A stretch of 64,000 bases of DNA, taken from the NCBI GenBank assembly GCA_034008185.1, contig CM067086.1, positions 29,781,007 through 29,845,006 on the forward strand, read 5' to 3'. The notes below the pieces were generated by a model. It was not told the origin of the DNA. It saw nothing but the letters and a program-made list of their open reading frames with translations, and did no database searches. Position 1 is the stretch's first letter, and each line of letters starts with the position of its first letter. A program made the translations under genes and the position numbers. The stretch is from Gorsachius magnificus (lineage: Eukaryota > Chordata > Aves > Pelecaniformes > Ardeidae). Below are positions 42,401 to 47,574 of this stretch, in pieces.

Positions 42401-44078
42401 GAAGTGACAGTCCGATAGGAAAAGCCATGCTGGTATGACACAAGTGAATTACATGTGAAACCCTCTTAAGAATGGCAATCGTCAGCCAAGCCGCATCAGG
42501 CAGTAACACAACTGTTACACAGTAGATGCAAAATTATGACAAAAAGTTATTTAATAAATAATAACATGAGAAATATTCTTTCTTATTAAAAGAGCTCTTT
42601 TAGGTAAGTAGTATGAGAAGTATGCCTCATGGCAAACAAAGGAAACATTACTATCTGCATAATTTTATTTCTTTTTCCAAACTGACAACTTTACACTTTG
42701 TCACACACAGGGGAACTTGTCTGTCTTGGCTATTCAGTCTGTCTACGACACCTCCATGCCTCACCCTTGTAAAGAAGTGGTGAGAGGGGAGATTTTGCCA
42801 AGCGCTTGGATCCTGGAACCTGATGTAGTGAACGGAAGAGATATCACCAGAGTTATTTACATGGCACAGGTAAGATTTTGCTCTATGTCCAACTGTGAAT
42901 GCAAAACACCGTTACATGTCAGAACACTTAGGAGCTGGTAAGTAACAAAAAATAGAATCCTTACGCTACGCTCCATGAGGTTTACATAGTGACCATAAAC
43001 ATCACCTCCACTTCACACCACTATCTAGCATGATGTACAGTGATGCAGGGAGAATAGTTTCAGGATCGTGCTTAAGCACACGGTCCCAAGATTTTACAGT
43101 GTCCAAAGCCGCTCCCTTAGATACCAAGACTCTTCTGTAAAGGTTTGTTAGCGGTTTCACTGTACGTTGCGCTCTCGCATGCTGAGCCGGTATGCAGAGT
43201 CTGGTTTGCATTTTCATCTTGCTGCGGCCACAGGAAGTCTGCCTCGGGTTATACTGTTTTCAAAACGCATGAGAATACTTGTCGTCAACTTTTTCTAACT
43301 GAAGTCACAGTCTTCACACCTGGAAGACACAGGAGAGAAGTCAAGATTAGGATTCCAGTTCAGAACAAGAAAATCCTGCCCCCCCTTTACAGACTCATCA
43401 GAAAAGCCACCCCTCTTTGAGATAGTGGTACCAAGTATACAAAATGTCCAGCAGAGAACACCATAATGTGTGTAACTTATTTTTTAAAGTGCTCGTCTGA
43501 GTGCTAAATGGCATTACTCCTTTAAACTTACCTAGATAAACCATGGTTTTAAGATACAATTTAAAAAATATCATCTTTAAATTACAGTGATTAGTATATG
43601 CATTTTACAATGCATATGTGTAATGTATATACACTTCAAAGTTTTATAGGCATTTTATATTGCACTTTAGTATATGCATATACTTTTCCAGTCACACTCT
43701 GTCTCAAGCAAGTCATATATAATCAAAGCTCAAACGCGGAGGCAGTGTGGGTCATACCTGCTGAAAGGAACAAACAGCAAAGCTTTGAAAGTCTATGGGG
43801 TATGGGGGAGGAAACGATACAACCCCCACGGTAATGGTAACAGCTGGCTGTAAACTGCTTCTGTGCTTAACGGATGCTTGCAACATCAGAGCTATTCCAG
43901 GCTGGAGAAGTGTTTTGTAAACCTTCAAAATCAGGTTCAAACCCCAACACACGGCCTTTTCTTCCGATTCCTGCAGGTGGATCTCGGTGCCCCGGCTATC
44001 CCCGCAAGGCTCCTGAGCTCCATTGCAAAGCGGCAGCCTCTGGTGATTGCTCGACTGGCACACTTCCTCGCTAGTTAG
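682..44078 (+). CDS. STARD9: STARD9, 3' part of gene (17 exons, joined)
   Basis: STARD9 is a kinesin-3-family motor with a C-terminal START domain; in mammals it localises to centrioles and supports pericentriolar material cohesion in mitosis. The motor domain lies left of the window. Exons with consensus AG/GT borders and compatible phases are 682-811, 1717-1799, 2822-2925, 5178-5225, 12486-12676, 23873-24278, 25139-36361, 37176-37373, 38155-38338, 39672-39818, 40422-40527, 41075-41217, 41458-41522, 41599-41804, 42219-42298, 42711-42869 and 43977-44078. Order of parts: FHA, linker, coiled coil, very long disordered Ser/Glu-rich region, coiled coil, START. Identification rests on the FHA-START combination, the giant exon and the convergent CDAN1 neighbour. 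The border at 23873 is the least certain. A complete ERVL-like provirus lies antisense in one intron. Confidence 0.93.
1717..1799 (+). CDS. STARD9: STARD9 exon: FHA domain, end
   Basis: Acceptor TTCACAG and donor GTAAGT. It completes the split Gly codon, then reads ALVVLGKSHKFRFNHPAEAA followed by an Arg-rich end. The FRFNHP block is the hallmark end of kinesin-3 FHA domains. Confidence 0.93.
2822..2925 (+). CDS. STARD9: STARD9 exon: post-FHA linker
   Basis: Acceptor TTTTGTAG, donor GTGAGT, phase 0 in and two bases of a codon out. It reads ISEIPPILSCGALDWLNLDG and onwards. Support is splice consensus, an open frame and exact phase match with both neighbours; I recognise no domain. Confidence 0.75.
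2926..5177. other. STARD9 intron with CR1 tail
   Basis: AT-rich intron. It contains a short CR1 3' end near 4655-4721 (listed separately) and a CT-rich stretch near 4994-5020. Nothing else is supported. The smaller introns at 812-1716 and 1800-2821 also show nothing. Confidence 0.6.
4655..4721 (+). mobile_element. CR1 LINE 3' end fragment
   Basis: The segment reads TCCTTTCCAACCCAAAACAT and then two ATTCTATG units, the diagnostic 3' terminus of avian CR1 retroposons. Only the last 60 bp or so are recognisable. Confidence 0.8.
5178..5225 (+). CDS. STARD9: STARD9 48-nt microexon
   Basis: A pyrimidine-rich TTTTTACAG acceptor and a GTAAGA donor bound 48 nt. It joins in phase on both sides and encodes NQKCRNCKENKCSPELR with flanking split codons. 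It has a C-x2-C-x4-C spacing but no fourth ligand. It is called because it alone links the exons at 2925 and 12486 in frame. Confidence 0.68.
10036..10100 (+). repeat. Possible ancient MIR-like SINE remnant
   Basis: The string AAGTGACTTGCCCAAGGTCA resembles the conserved core of MIR/CORE-SINEs. The flanks are too diverged to assign by eye. Confidence 0.45.
10340..10422 (+). repeat. Possible second degenerate SINE remnant
   Basis: The order ACAGAGGTGATATAACTGCT, then TCAGATCAGTACTTTGACCT, loosely follows the MIR-like layout (a 'gagg-taactt' core, then a 'gaccc-tct' end). This is weak pattern matching only. Confidence 0.25.
11842..11940 (+). mobile_element. CR1 LINE 3' end fragment
   Basis: Contains the CR1 3'-UTR pattern GGTTGGACTTGATGATCTTA, then AAGGTCTTTTCCAACCTAAA and ATTCTAT. 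GGTTAACTT is tandemly duplicated inside it. The fragment is 5'-truncated, as CR1 copies usually are. Confidence 0.85.
12486..12676 (+). CDS. STARD9: STARD9 exon: coiled coil
   Basis: The acceptor is CTAACAG; the donor is GTGGGT after one base of a codon. It encodes 63 residues rich in Glu, Gln and Lys (REIEAVHEEYKQKLRDQEAF at the start, ALINQQIQE at the end), a typical kinesin-3 stalk coiled coil. An alternative donor (GTACCT at 12681) would give a phase that no visible downstream acceptor fits. Confidence 0.88.
12677..15029. other. STARD9 intron left of the provirus
   Basis: Intronic DNA up to the provirus target-site duplication. A small direct repeat of CTCTGCATGCAGGCAG lies near 13865-13903. 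No exon has both splice sites and an open frame. Confidence 0.6.
15030..15034. repeat. Target-site duplication, left copy
   Basis: GACAG immediately before the LTR, matched exactly by GACAG at 21937-21941. Five bp is the usual ERVL duplication length. Confidence 0.9.
15035..15668 (-). repeat. 3' LTR of the provirus
   Basis: 634 bp. On the element strand it begins TGTCCTGG and ends CCACGACA. It holds a TGACGT CRE-like half site (15423-15428), a TATATA box (15248-15253) and an ATTAAA poly(A) signal on the minus strand (15174-15179), giving a plausible U3-R-U5 order. Low-complexity parts are a 12-C run (15088-15099), an AAT repeat (about 15196-15226) and CGAC/ACCG repeats near 15376-15408. Confidence 0.95.
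15669..15682 (-). other. Polypurine tract
   Basis: On the element strand AATAAGGGGTGGAA directly precedes the 3' LTR, as expected for the plus-strand DNA primer. Confidence 0.85.
15683..16072 (-). other. Provirus stretch between pol and polypurine tract
   Basis: About 390 nt with no minus-strand ORF of note; no env remnant can be recognised. Confidence 0.7.
16073..19237 (-). CDS. pol: Pro-Pol: protease, RT, RNase H, integrase (1054 aa)
   Basis: Open from just after the amber codon; 19237 is a GTG codon used only to mark the ORF, and expression is probably by readthrough. Numbered from there: aspartic protease DTG at 30-32; reverse transcriptase with D243, LPQG at 275-278 and YIDD at 305-308; RNase H with D613 (FTDGS), E652, D676 (YTDS) and D746; integrase zinc motif H773, H778, C807, C810 and catalytic D840, D899, E935. 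All expected catalytic residues are present and no stop or frameshift interrupts the ORF. It ends after the integrase with no dUTPase domain, which mammalian ERV-L elements carry, and no env follows. Confidence 0.95.
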   Translation of the reverse strand: MEERDNRVYWTVWIRWPGTSDPQKYRALVDTGAQCTLMPSSHIGAESICISGVTGGSQELTVLEAEVSLTGNEWQKHRIVTGPDAPCILGIDYLRRGYFKDPKGYRWAFGIAALEAEEIKQLSTLPGLSKDPSVVGLLSVEEQQVPIATTTVHRRQYRTNRDSLIPIHKLIRRLESQGVISKTHSPFNSPIWPVRKSDGEWRLTVDYHGLNEVTPPLSAAVPDMLELQYELESKAAKWYATIDIANAFFSIPLAAECRPQFAFTWRGIQYTWNRLPQGWKHSPTICHGLIQTALEQGKAPEHLQYIDDIIVWGNTAEEVFEKGKKIVQILLKAGFAIKQSKVKGPAQEIQFLGIKWQDGRRQIPMDVINKITAMSPPTSKKETQAFLGVVGFWRMHIPNYSQIVSPLYQVTRKKNDFKWGPEQRQAFEQIKREIVHAVALGPVRSGQDVKNVLYTAAGENGPTWSLWQKAPGETRGRPLGFWSRGYRGSEANYTPTEKEILAAYEGVRAASEVIGTEAQLLLAPRLPVLGWMFKGKVPSTHHATDATWSKWVALITQRARIGNLSRPGILEVITDWPEGKDFGVSPEEEVVRAEEAPLYNKLPENEKQYALFTDGSCRLVGKHRRWKAAVWSPTRQVAETAEGEGESSQFAEVKAIQLALDIAEREKWPVLYLYTDSWMVANALWGWLQQWKQSNWQRRGKPIWAAALWQDIASRVENLVVKARHVDAHVPKSRASEEHHNNQQADQAAKIEVAQVDLDWQHKGELFLARWAHDTSGHQGRDATYRWARDQGVDLTMDAIAQVIHECETCAAIKQAKRLKPLWYGGRWLKYKYGEAWQIDYITLPQTRHGKRYVLTMVEATTGWLETYPVPHATARNTILGLEKQVLWRHGTPERIESDNGTHFRNSLIDKWAKEHGIEWVYHIPYHAPASGKIERYNGLLKTTLKAMGGGTFKHWDTHLAKATWLVNTRGSANRAGPAQSNLLRTVEGDKVPVVHVKNMLGKTVWVSPASGKGKPIRGIAFAQGPGSTWWVMRKDGEVRCVPQRDLILGENSQ
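19184..19261 (-). promoter_or_regulatory. Amber stop and candidate readthrough pseudoknot
   Basis: The gag-position ORF ends in TAG at 19261-19259, and the next codons run in the same frame into pro-pol with no AUG before the protease motif. Ten bases after TAG is a perfect 6-bp stem, pairing 19248-19243 with 19236-19231 around a 6-base loop (19242-19237). That loop is exactly complementary to 19189-19184, allowing an H-type pseudoknot with a 41-base connecting loop. This resembles the arrangement that drives UAG suppression in gammaretroviruses. Pairing is seen; function is inferred. Confidence 0.6.
19259..21184 (-). CDS. gag: Gag-position protein with membrane-like N terminus (641 aa)
   Basis: First ORF of the element, starting at ATG 21184 and ending in TAG at 19261-19259. 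By position it is the structural polyprotein, but its layout is unusual. Residues about 1-155 are strongly hydrophobic, with candidate membrane segments near 18-35, 43-60, 66-82 and 131-150, and no glycine at position 2 for myristoylation. Residues about 163-268 are Pro/Ala/Thr-rich with two 40-residue tandem units. A basic patch (283-292) and an acidic run (about 305-311) follow. Residues 320-480 look globular and may be the capsid part. Residues 484-520 could form a coiled coil. No CCHC zinc knuckle is visible. Assignment as Gag rests on position and on the shared frame with pol. Confidence 0.8.
   Translation of the reverse strand: MLFYLLSELLSLFMEFFYISPYLLYALPVLLVVTFRKWIKATVLLYCVILAYAMIKLLIIRLSSYLYSVLLSPLYFGNHLLGIMNNYTFYFLSSESQPVGESPYSIFPFFSELITTVLENVEYPWDVPTSMALLLGLLNIVQLLLRVRLLRKLYTIQRLIPAAGPAATPISVTPTVAPPTADTGTAATPTPATPTVATPAVGIGTAATPASVTPTVTPPTADTGTAATSTPVTPIVATPAVGTGTAGTPAPATCTAATQTPATGIAAEAGSEPVPVSVAPIHKKKSWKRKSTRLEREDESGPSQKEEEEEELINETETTRSLSLGELRDMRKDFSRRAGEHLVTWLLRCWDNGASSLELEGKEAKQLGSLSREGGIDKAIGKGTQVLSLWRRLLSAMKERYPFKEDVIHRPGKWTTVEKGIQYLRELAVLEVIYSDLDNDQLPKDPDSVRCTRPMWRKLLRSAPTSYANTWAIMNWEAGRGPTVDEMASQLREYEESISSSLVSAVEKLSQKVERLEKRIPYTSPVQTSISAIRSKRPSAQGKEYRGYTPRGTLWFYLRDHGEDMRKWDGKPTSTLEARVHELQRKTSTKGGSSKKLVAPISKDGVDCHFFRQNRRADLNSDCDEGTSDSYTQTMSNSDQN
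20450..20689 (-). repeat. Two 120-bp tandem units inside gag ORF
   Basis: The coding sequence for residues 166-205 is repeated for residues 206-245 with few changes, followed by a partial third unit to about residue 265. Each unit carries the PPTADTGTAAT and ATPAVG blocks, and each shows an internal half-length similarity. The period is a multiple of three, so copy-number change would keep the frame. Confidence 0.85.
21276..21293 (-). other. Primer binding site, tRNA-Lys type
   Basis: On the element strand the 18 nt begin TGGCGCCCAACG and end TGGGGC, nine bases after the LTR. This matches the complement of the 3' end of tRNA-Lys1,2, the primer type used by betaretroviruses such as Mason-Pfizer monkey virus. 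Mammalian ERV-L is named for tRNA-Leu. Confidence 0.85.
21303..21936 (-). repeat. 5' LTR of the provirus
   Basis: 634 bp, the same length as the copy at 15035 and, on reading, the same sequence, including the 12-C run (21356-21367) and the AAT repeat. As the 5' LTR it would supply the promoter, directed leftward against STARD9. Confidence 0.95.
21937..21941. repeat. Target-site duplication, right copy
   Basis: GACAG immediately after the LTR, identical to 15030-15034. Confidence 0.9.
21942..23872. other. STARD9 intron right of the provirus
   Basis: Intronic DNA resuming after the target duplication. A poly(T) tract at about 23827-23841 lies just before the exon at 23873 and may have disturbed its splice acceptor. 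No gene is seen. Confidence 0.6.
23873..24278 (+). CDS. STARD9: STARD9 exon: basic helical stalk (start uncertain)
   Basis: Acceptor CCCTTCAG at 23872 joins the upstream phase-1 donor and opens the frame containing NKKRLVQLELLRRYSLKKAE and a long Arg/Lys/Glu helix, ending at a GTAAGT donor. The first 15 or so residues in this frame look unlike a stalk. The +1 frame across the same start, extending upstream without a usable acceptor, reads LAALQQQQREFAVQTE and looks more like kinesin stalk. The body of the exon from about 23925 is secure; its 5' border may be eroded or affected by a one-base indel in a G run near 23920. Confidence 0.8.
24279..25138. other. STARD9 intron before the giant exon
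   Basis: 860 bp of AT-rich intron ending in a strong pyrimidine tract. No other feature is seen. The later STARD9 introns (36362-37175, 37374-38154, 38339-39671, 39819-40421, 40528-41074, 41805-42218, 42870-43976) are likewise unremarkable. Confidence 0.6.
25139..36361 (+). CDS. STARD9: STARD9 giant exon (about 3,740 codons)
   Basis: One uninterrupted 11,223-nt exon with acceptor TTTCCACAG and donor GTAAAT, joining with phase 2 on both sides. No stop occurs in 3,740 codons. The protein is rich in Ser, Glu, Asp and Asn and looks largely disordered, with no recognised fold until near its end. Visible short motifs: five TQT triplets (27543, 28641, 34281, 34566, 34590), a DSGSRS motif at 27465-27482, and a basic stretch around 34302-34360. 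Near the 3' end (about 36150-36330) comes a charged helix starting EIERLQRERAQIMSGI, then a LTVELAEAKLNYGIGETDAL block. This single long exon is the distinctive feature of STARD9 in vertebrates. Confidence 0.97.
37176..37373 (+). CDS. STARD9: STARD9 exon: basic coiled coil
   Basis: Acceptor CCCTGACAG, donor GTAGGG, phase 2 in and out. It encodes HMRTIETLRKEREKRLQRYQ, a SRSLSPQK segment and RREYLQQLRRDVVENTR: an Arg-rich helix carrying a Ser-Pro site. Confidence 0.92.
38155..38338 (+). CDS. STARD9: STARD9 exon: charged single helix
   Basis: Acceptor CCTTGCAG, donor GTGAGC, phase 2 in and 0 out. It encodes an Arg/Glu-dense helix (DIELLLQDYQRAREETKTEI, then REKLRERAEQEKRRIREQI), probably a coiled coil or single alpha-helix before the START region. 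Confidence 0.93.
39672..39818 (+). CDS. STARD9: STARD9 exon: Ser/Thr-rich linker
   Basis: Acceptor TGTTACAG, donor GTGAGA, 49 codons in phase 0. It continues the helix with EEARLKTLAS and then becomes a Ser/Thr-rich linker ending SHLSSQEGQ. Confidence 0.9.
40422..40527 (+). CDS. STARD9: STARD9 exon: linker
   Basis: Acceptor TTAAACCAG, donor GTGAGT, phase 0 in and 1 out. It encodes VSSGNALLSRETRGRSAVRN and then QLYVLEQLQKDSTFG. Confidence 0.9.
41075..41217 (+). CDS. STARD9: STARD9 exon: linker entering START
   Basis: Acceptor TTCCTGCAG, donor GTAAGT, phase 1 in and 0 out. It encodes ASSIQAPLSPSSISCRF, a Ser-rich stretch and YQDLSKHILANATTE, the likely first helix of the START domain. Confidence 0.9.
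41458..41522 (+). CDS. STARD9: STARD9 exon: START domain, part 1
   Basis: Acceptor TTCTAAG, donor GTAAGT, 65 nt. It encodes VMAACAHNLRNLYTGQAAAG followed by WK, matching the N-terminal START segment that ends in the conserved GW. Confidence 0.92.
41599..41804 (+). CDS. STARD9: STARD9 exon: START domain, part 2
   Basis: Acceptor TGTGACAG, donor GTGAGT, phase 2 in and 1 out. It encodes YQCTEKEVQVYYKVFPS, then GAGVIERPLPCVWGLVRDPG and the YDRTINTARIHKKV block. These are START beta-strand elements in which an arriving lipid would be enclosed. An internal GTAACC at 41783 is a weaker possible donor. Confidence 0.94.
42219..42298 (+). CDS. STARD9: STARD9 exon: START domain, part 3
   Basis: Acceptor TTTTTCACAG, donor GTAAAG, phase 1 in and 0 out. 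It encodes YLVTDTSLCYLKQPRDFCCI, the conserved START core with the PRDF motif, then TVEAKE. Confidence 0.95.
42711..42869 (+). CDS. STARD9: STARD9 exon: START domain, part 4
   Basis: Acceptor ACACACAG, donor GTAAGA, 53 codons in phase 0. It encodes VLAIQSVYDTSMPHP and then VRGEILPSAWILEPDV and RDITRVIYMAQ. These are the START strands that precede the C-terminal lid helix (the S-A-W and V-x-Y-x-x-Q pattern). Confidence 0.95.
43977..44078 (+). CDS. STARD9: STARD9 last coding exon: START C-terminal helix and stop
   Basis: Acceptor TTCCTGCAG; 33 codons then TAG at 44076-44078. It encodes VDLGAPAIPARLLSSIAKRQ and the helix PLVIARLAHFLAS, the usual START lid helix. The 3' UTR follows; AATAAA at 44879-44884 and 45353-45358 are candidate poly(A) signals. 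Confidence 0.95.
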   Translation: MDLGAPAIPARLLSSIAKRQPLVIARLAHFLAS

Positions 44079-44251
44079 CGTTCGGTGCAAACCTGGACAC
44101 ATAACAGCAGCTGAAAGTTCACCAGGAGACACAAGCAACTGTAAGGGTGATGTAAAATGCTGGCTCCCAAGACAGTCACAACCAAGCCTCACCTGAGGAG
44201 CTTAACGGCTAACATTGCACTATGCAAAAGCATAGTTAGAAAAAAGGATCA

Positions 44252-44363
44252 TTTATTTCACCCGACGCTGCTCTGAAGAAACCCAGCAAGATTTATGGGA
44301 ACCCTGTCCTCCTGGAGACACCTGTGGAAAACCTCCGTGGAACAGCAGGAAGGTGCATCGTCT
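44252..44363 (-). CDS. Unidentified minus-strand gene: candidate last exon
   Basis: On the minus strand an acceptor CTCCTTATAG at 44364-44365 opens 71 nt of coding (44363-44293). Its phase fits the donor of the exon-like block at 45087, and it ends in TAA. It encodes ETMHLPAVPRRFSTGVSRRT and a few more residues. AATAAA on the minus strand (44257-44252) lies about 40 nt after the stop. I do not recognise the protein. Confidence 0.4.
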
Positions 44364-44878
44364 CTATAAGGAGCAGAGGAAGAAACTTTGCTTTGCAATA
44401 GCCAGCATCTTACGTGCAGAGGTATTACTGCTTGATTTCTGTTTCCAAGGAGCTTCAAAGATCAACCTTCCTTCTTTAAGAAAGTTTTAGCAGCAGCCGG
44501 AAAAAGGCAATGGAAGCAAGGAAATGCACTGCAAACTGGAAACAGGACACCTATGGCTTGAGACCTTTTACAAGCTCTTGAGCAGAGCCGCAAAGCCACT
44601 TTCTAATGTTGAGATAAGTATGCAGAACTCCTAACAGCATAGATAAATCATTTAACGTAGCTAGCTGGCTCTGCCTGCCCGTGAGAAGGGAGGCCAGAAC
44701 AGCACGATATCCACTAGACACCGCACGCCCCGGACAGGTTTTTCTCATGTAAGTGAGTGGCTGACTACTTGCAGCCAGCATAAGGTTATTTCAGGTTGCC
44801 ACTCCACTATGCAGCGTCAGTGGAAACCACCACACCTCAGGACACAGTTTTACTGCACTGCAGAATTAGGTGCTTTGA

Positions 44879-44884
44879 AATAAA
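44879..44884 (+). terminator. Candidate STARD9 poly(A) signal
   Basis: AATAAA about 800 bp after the STARD9 stop codon. Further plus-strand AATAAA hexamers occur at 45353-45358 and farther right, so the used site is uncertain. Confidence 0.4.
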
Positions 44885-45086
44885 GAAACCAAACTGACAG
44901 TTGTAAACAGTGACACTCTGTCATTAATAGGGAATAGTACCAAGTAATCAGCTTGTTTCTAGAATTTAAATCCTGCAAATAGAAGTAGCTCCAGCATTTT
45001 TCCACAATGGCTTTTTCCACCAGGCCTTCCACACCTTTTACCCAAAAGCATTAAGAGTTGAAAATCTAGGCTGGTCAGAGTCTTAC

Positions 45087-45249
45087 CGCACTTCTTGGTC
45101 CGTAACACGACCGGCTGCCTCACTGCAGTGAATGCAGACTCTGCCTGTTCGAGTACCTCGTGGTATTTCTGTTGAACTTTTAGTCCAACAATCCTGCTGT
45201 CAGGCTTTACATGTTTGTTCAACACACTCCCTAGTTTGGCCACACGTTC
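45087..45249 (-). CDS. Unidentified minus-strand gene: internal exon
   Basis: A pyrimidine-rich acceptor (TTTCATTTTTAG) and a GTAAGA donor bound 163 nt. The open frame reads ERVAKLGSVLNKHVKPDSR, continues with LKVQQKYHEVLEQAESAF and ends TKKC. The composition is protein-like and probably helical. It joins in phase to the candidate last exon at 44363. No family is recognised; it is not STARD9 or CDAN1 coding sequence. Confidence 0.5.
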
Positions 45250-47480
45250 CTAAAAATGAAACAAAACCACAACCAACTCAAATTTATCTAAATAACTTCA
45301 TTTACTACTTTAGCACAACAGTAAAGAATCACATTAGATATCTTCTCTAAGCAATAAAAGCTGCTATGATACGCTTTCTTTAGCTCAAAAAAAAGCCCAT
45401 GTTGTTAAAGAAGCTGTCGCACTTTAAATTTGTCAAGTGAGAGCTACGTGTTCAAGCATCCCCTTGACCAGGGTCAGCGCCTGCTACTTCAGCACAGCTG
45501 CTGTCAATAAAAGCAGCATTTTCCCAGCATACGGCGACCTTAGCTGCGCTTCCCACCTTTCAGTTCAAGAGCCAAGACCTACTGTTACTGCATCTGTGTG
45601 CAGGTGGCATTTTGGCTCTCAGCTTCTAGGTTACTTCCTGTTATTAATATATGCAGTTTTAAAAGAAAAGATAATAGCTATTTTAAATTGATATTTAAGA
45701 AAATAGCAGTTTTGAGACATACCAGTCCAAGGCTTTTTTCCCCCCCTAAATTATACCCGGTAGGATAACAAAATTTTTCACTTGTGAATTTGCTTTGTTT
45801 TGTCTTTAGATGGTCACGGTTACAACCTTAACACCAGTATATTACCGTTCTCTTTTGGTGAGGCTCAGCCTTTTCTTTAAAGCCTGCCAAACTGAGTCAT
45901 GGCATGGTTCACTTCATGTCATGCATCTTCCATAGCACCTCAAGGAAAAAAAGGGGCAACCCGCCACAAAGTTTTCTGCAACTGAGCAAGAAGACCAATT
46001 TCCAGATTTGCAACCCATCATACAGTGCTCCCCCACCCCTTTTTGGTGGAAGCCAGGAAAGGAAGAGTGAAAAAGGCAGCACAGAAAAGCCCTGGAACAA
46101 AATGAGCAGCAACAGCAGCACAGTGCATTGGCTCTGTCCCCAGTGCTGCTTCCGCAGAGGTAGGGGAGGGCTTCATAGAACCCACAAAAAGTTTGCTCAG
46201 TGCTTTGCTTTTTTTCCCTTTTATTTTGGACACGGCACTAGTGATAAAGCAGTTTTTGTAGGAAAAACATCTAGGGGGACTCCTGTTGATCAACGATGCC
46301 AGTGCCTATGAAGGATAATGTCTTATTGTACAGTGCATCAGATGTTTATTTTTATATATACATAAAATTTTTGTCTATGTTTACAAATTAAGTTATTTAT
46401 ATATGCTTGTTTTGAGGCGTTTTTATATGCTATCAAAGCTAAGTTTTATTTTTATCGGTATTGAATTAATATAACTTTTTTTTTAATACAATCTTCAATT
46501 GATACTAAAAAGCCTATTTATATGAATGTTTTCTTTTGCAAATATAACATTTTATGGTACCTGTTAATGTACGGCATTGGTTTGCGTGGAAGGAAGAAAT
46601 AAAAACCCAGGAGATACCCAATTTGTTAATCTACATCGGGCAAAACCCAACTTCCTGTAAGTTACTGCTGAGCAGTAGATGATCAAACCAATTGTATTGC
46701 ACCACCTACTGTTGCATCTCTGCTCTTAATCAAGATTGCTATTTTCATACCCACAATAAATGGTATTTTCTACACAAGAAAACATGCCCCACGTTATTTT
46801 GCTGCAGCTAAGGTACCCATCTGTGCTGGACAGGGAAATTAACATAAAGGCCAGCTTGTGACAAAAGATGTTGGTCCCCTACAGACCTGCCAAGAAGTGG
46901 GCACGGGTACGCAGTTGTGGGACAAGAGTCACGAAGCCAATCACTGCTTAAATCTGGTTTCTGTGATGCAGTGCCTTGTCCAAGCAAAGGGGGTTTTTTT
47001 TGTTTTGTTTTGAAAGGAGGCGCTGGCTGAAGCGTCTTCCCGAGTCCCCTTACACAACTCCCCTGAGCAGAACATGCAGAAGGAAGTTAATATAATGCCA
47101 TTTTTCCTCATTTTCCTTTGAGAGTTGTGAGCTTGCAGTCAGAAAGACTGACAGAAGGAAGGCCACACGCCCTGCCCTAGCATTCTGTGAGCTCTCTCCC
47201 TGCAGCTCTCCTCTTGCACTACAGGAACAGGTACGACGCTTGAAGCACTCACACCGAGAGGCATCGACCAGCCTGCAGAGAGCACCGCATCCTCATGAGC
47301 ATGGCCCTACTGCTCAGCAGCCCTAGGCAGGAACAGCGTGCTGCACGATTGTTTCCAAGGGTCAGCTCTAAGGGCAGGTGTCTGGCTTTAAAGAGCAAGC
47401 AAGGCTGAGGACCACAGGATGCCAAGGAACTGCCCTAAGACATAAGAACATGGAAACAGAAAAACAGAGGTGTTTCTTAC

Positions 47481-47574
47481 CTGCCCGTTCCCATGGAAGA
47501 ACCACCTGCCTTCTGCCCCACAGGGCACAGTGACGCTCTCTGGAAGTAGGAAACTGCTCCCGGAGCTTGGTCAC
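47481..47574 (-). CDS. Unidentified minus-strand gene: upstream exon candidate
   Basis: The acceptor is TTTCTTTAAAAG and the donor GTAAGA. Frame 0 reads VTKLREQFPTSRERHCALWG and onwards. Spliced directly to the exon at 45249 this donor gives an early stop; an internal weaker donor (GTGGTT, exon end 47506) would keep the frame. It may belong to the same gene through a missed exon, or be a chance exon. Confidence 0.3.

Noticed and set aside
45904..46311. 135-aa plus-strand ORF between STARD9 and CDAN1
   Set aside because: Pro/Lys/Cys-rich chance frame beside AT-rich UTR-like sequence; no splice sites or homology recognised.
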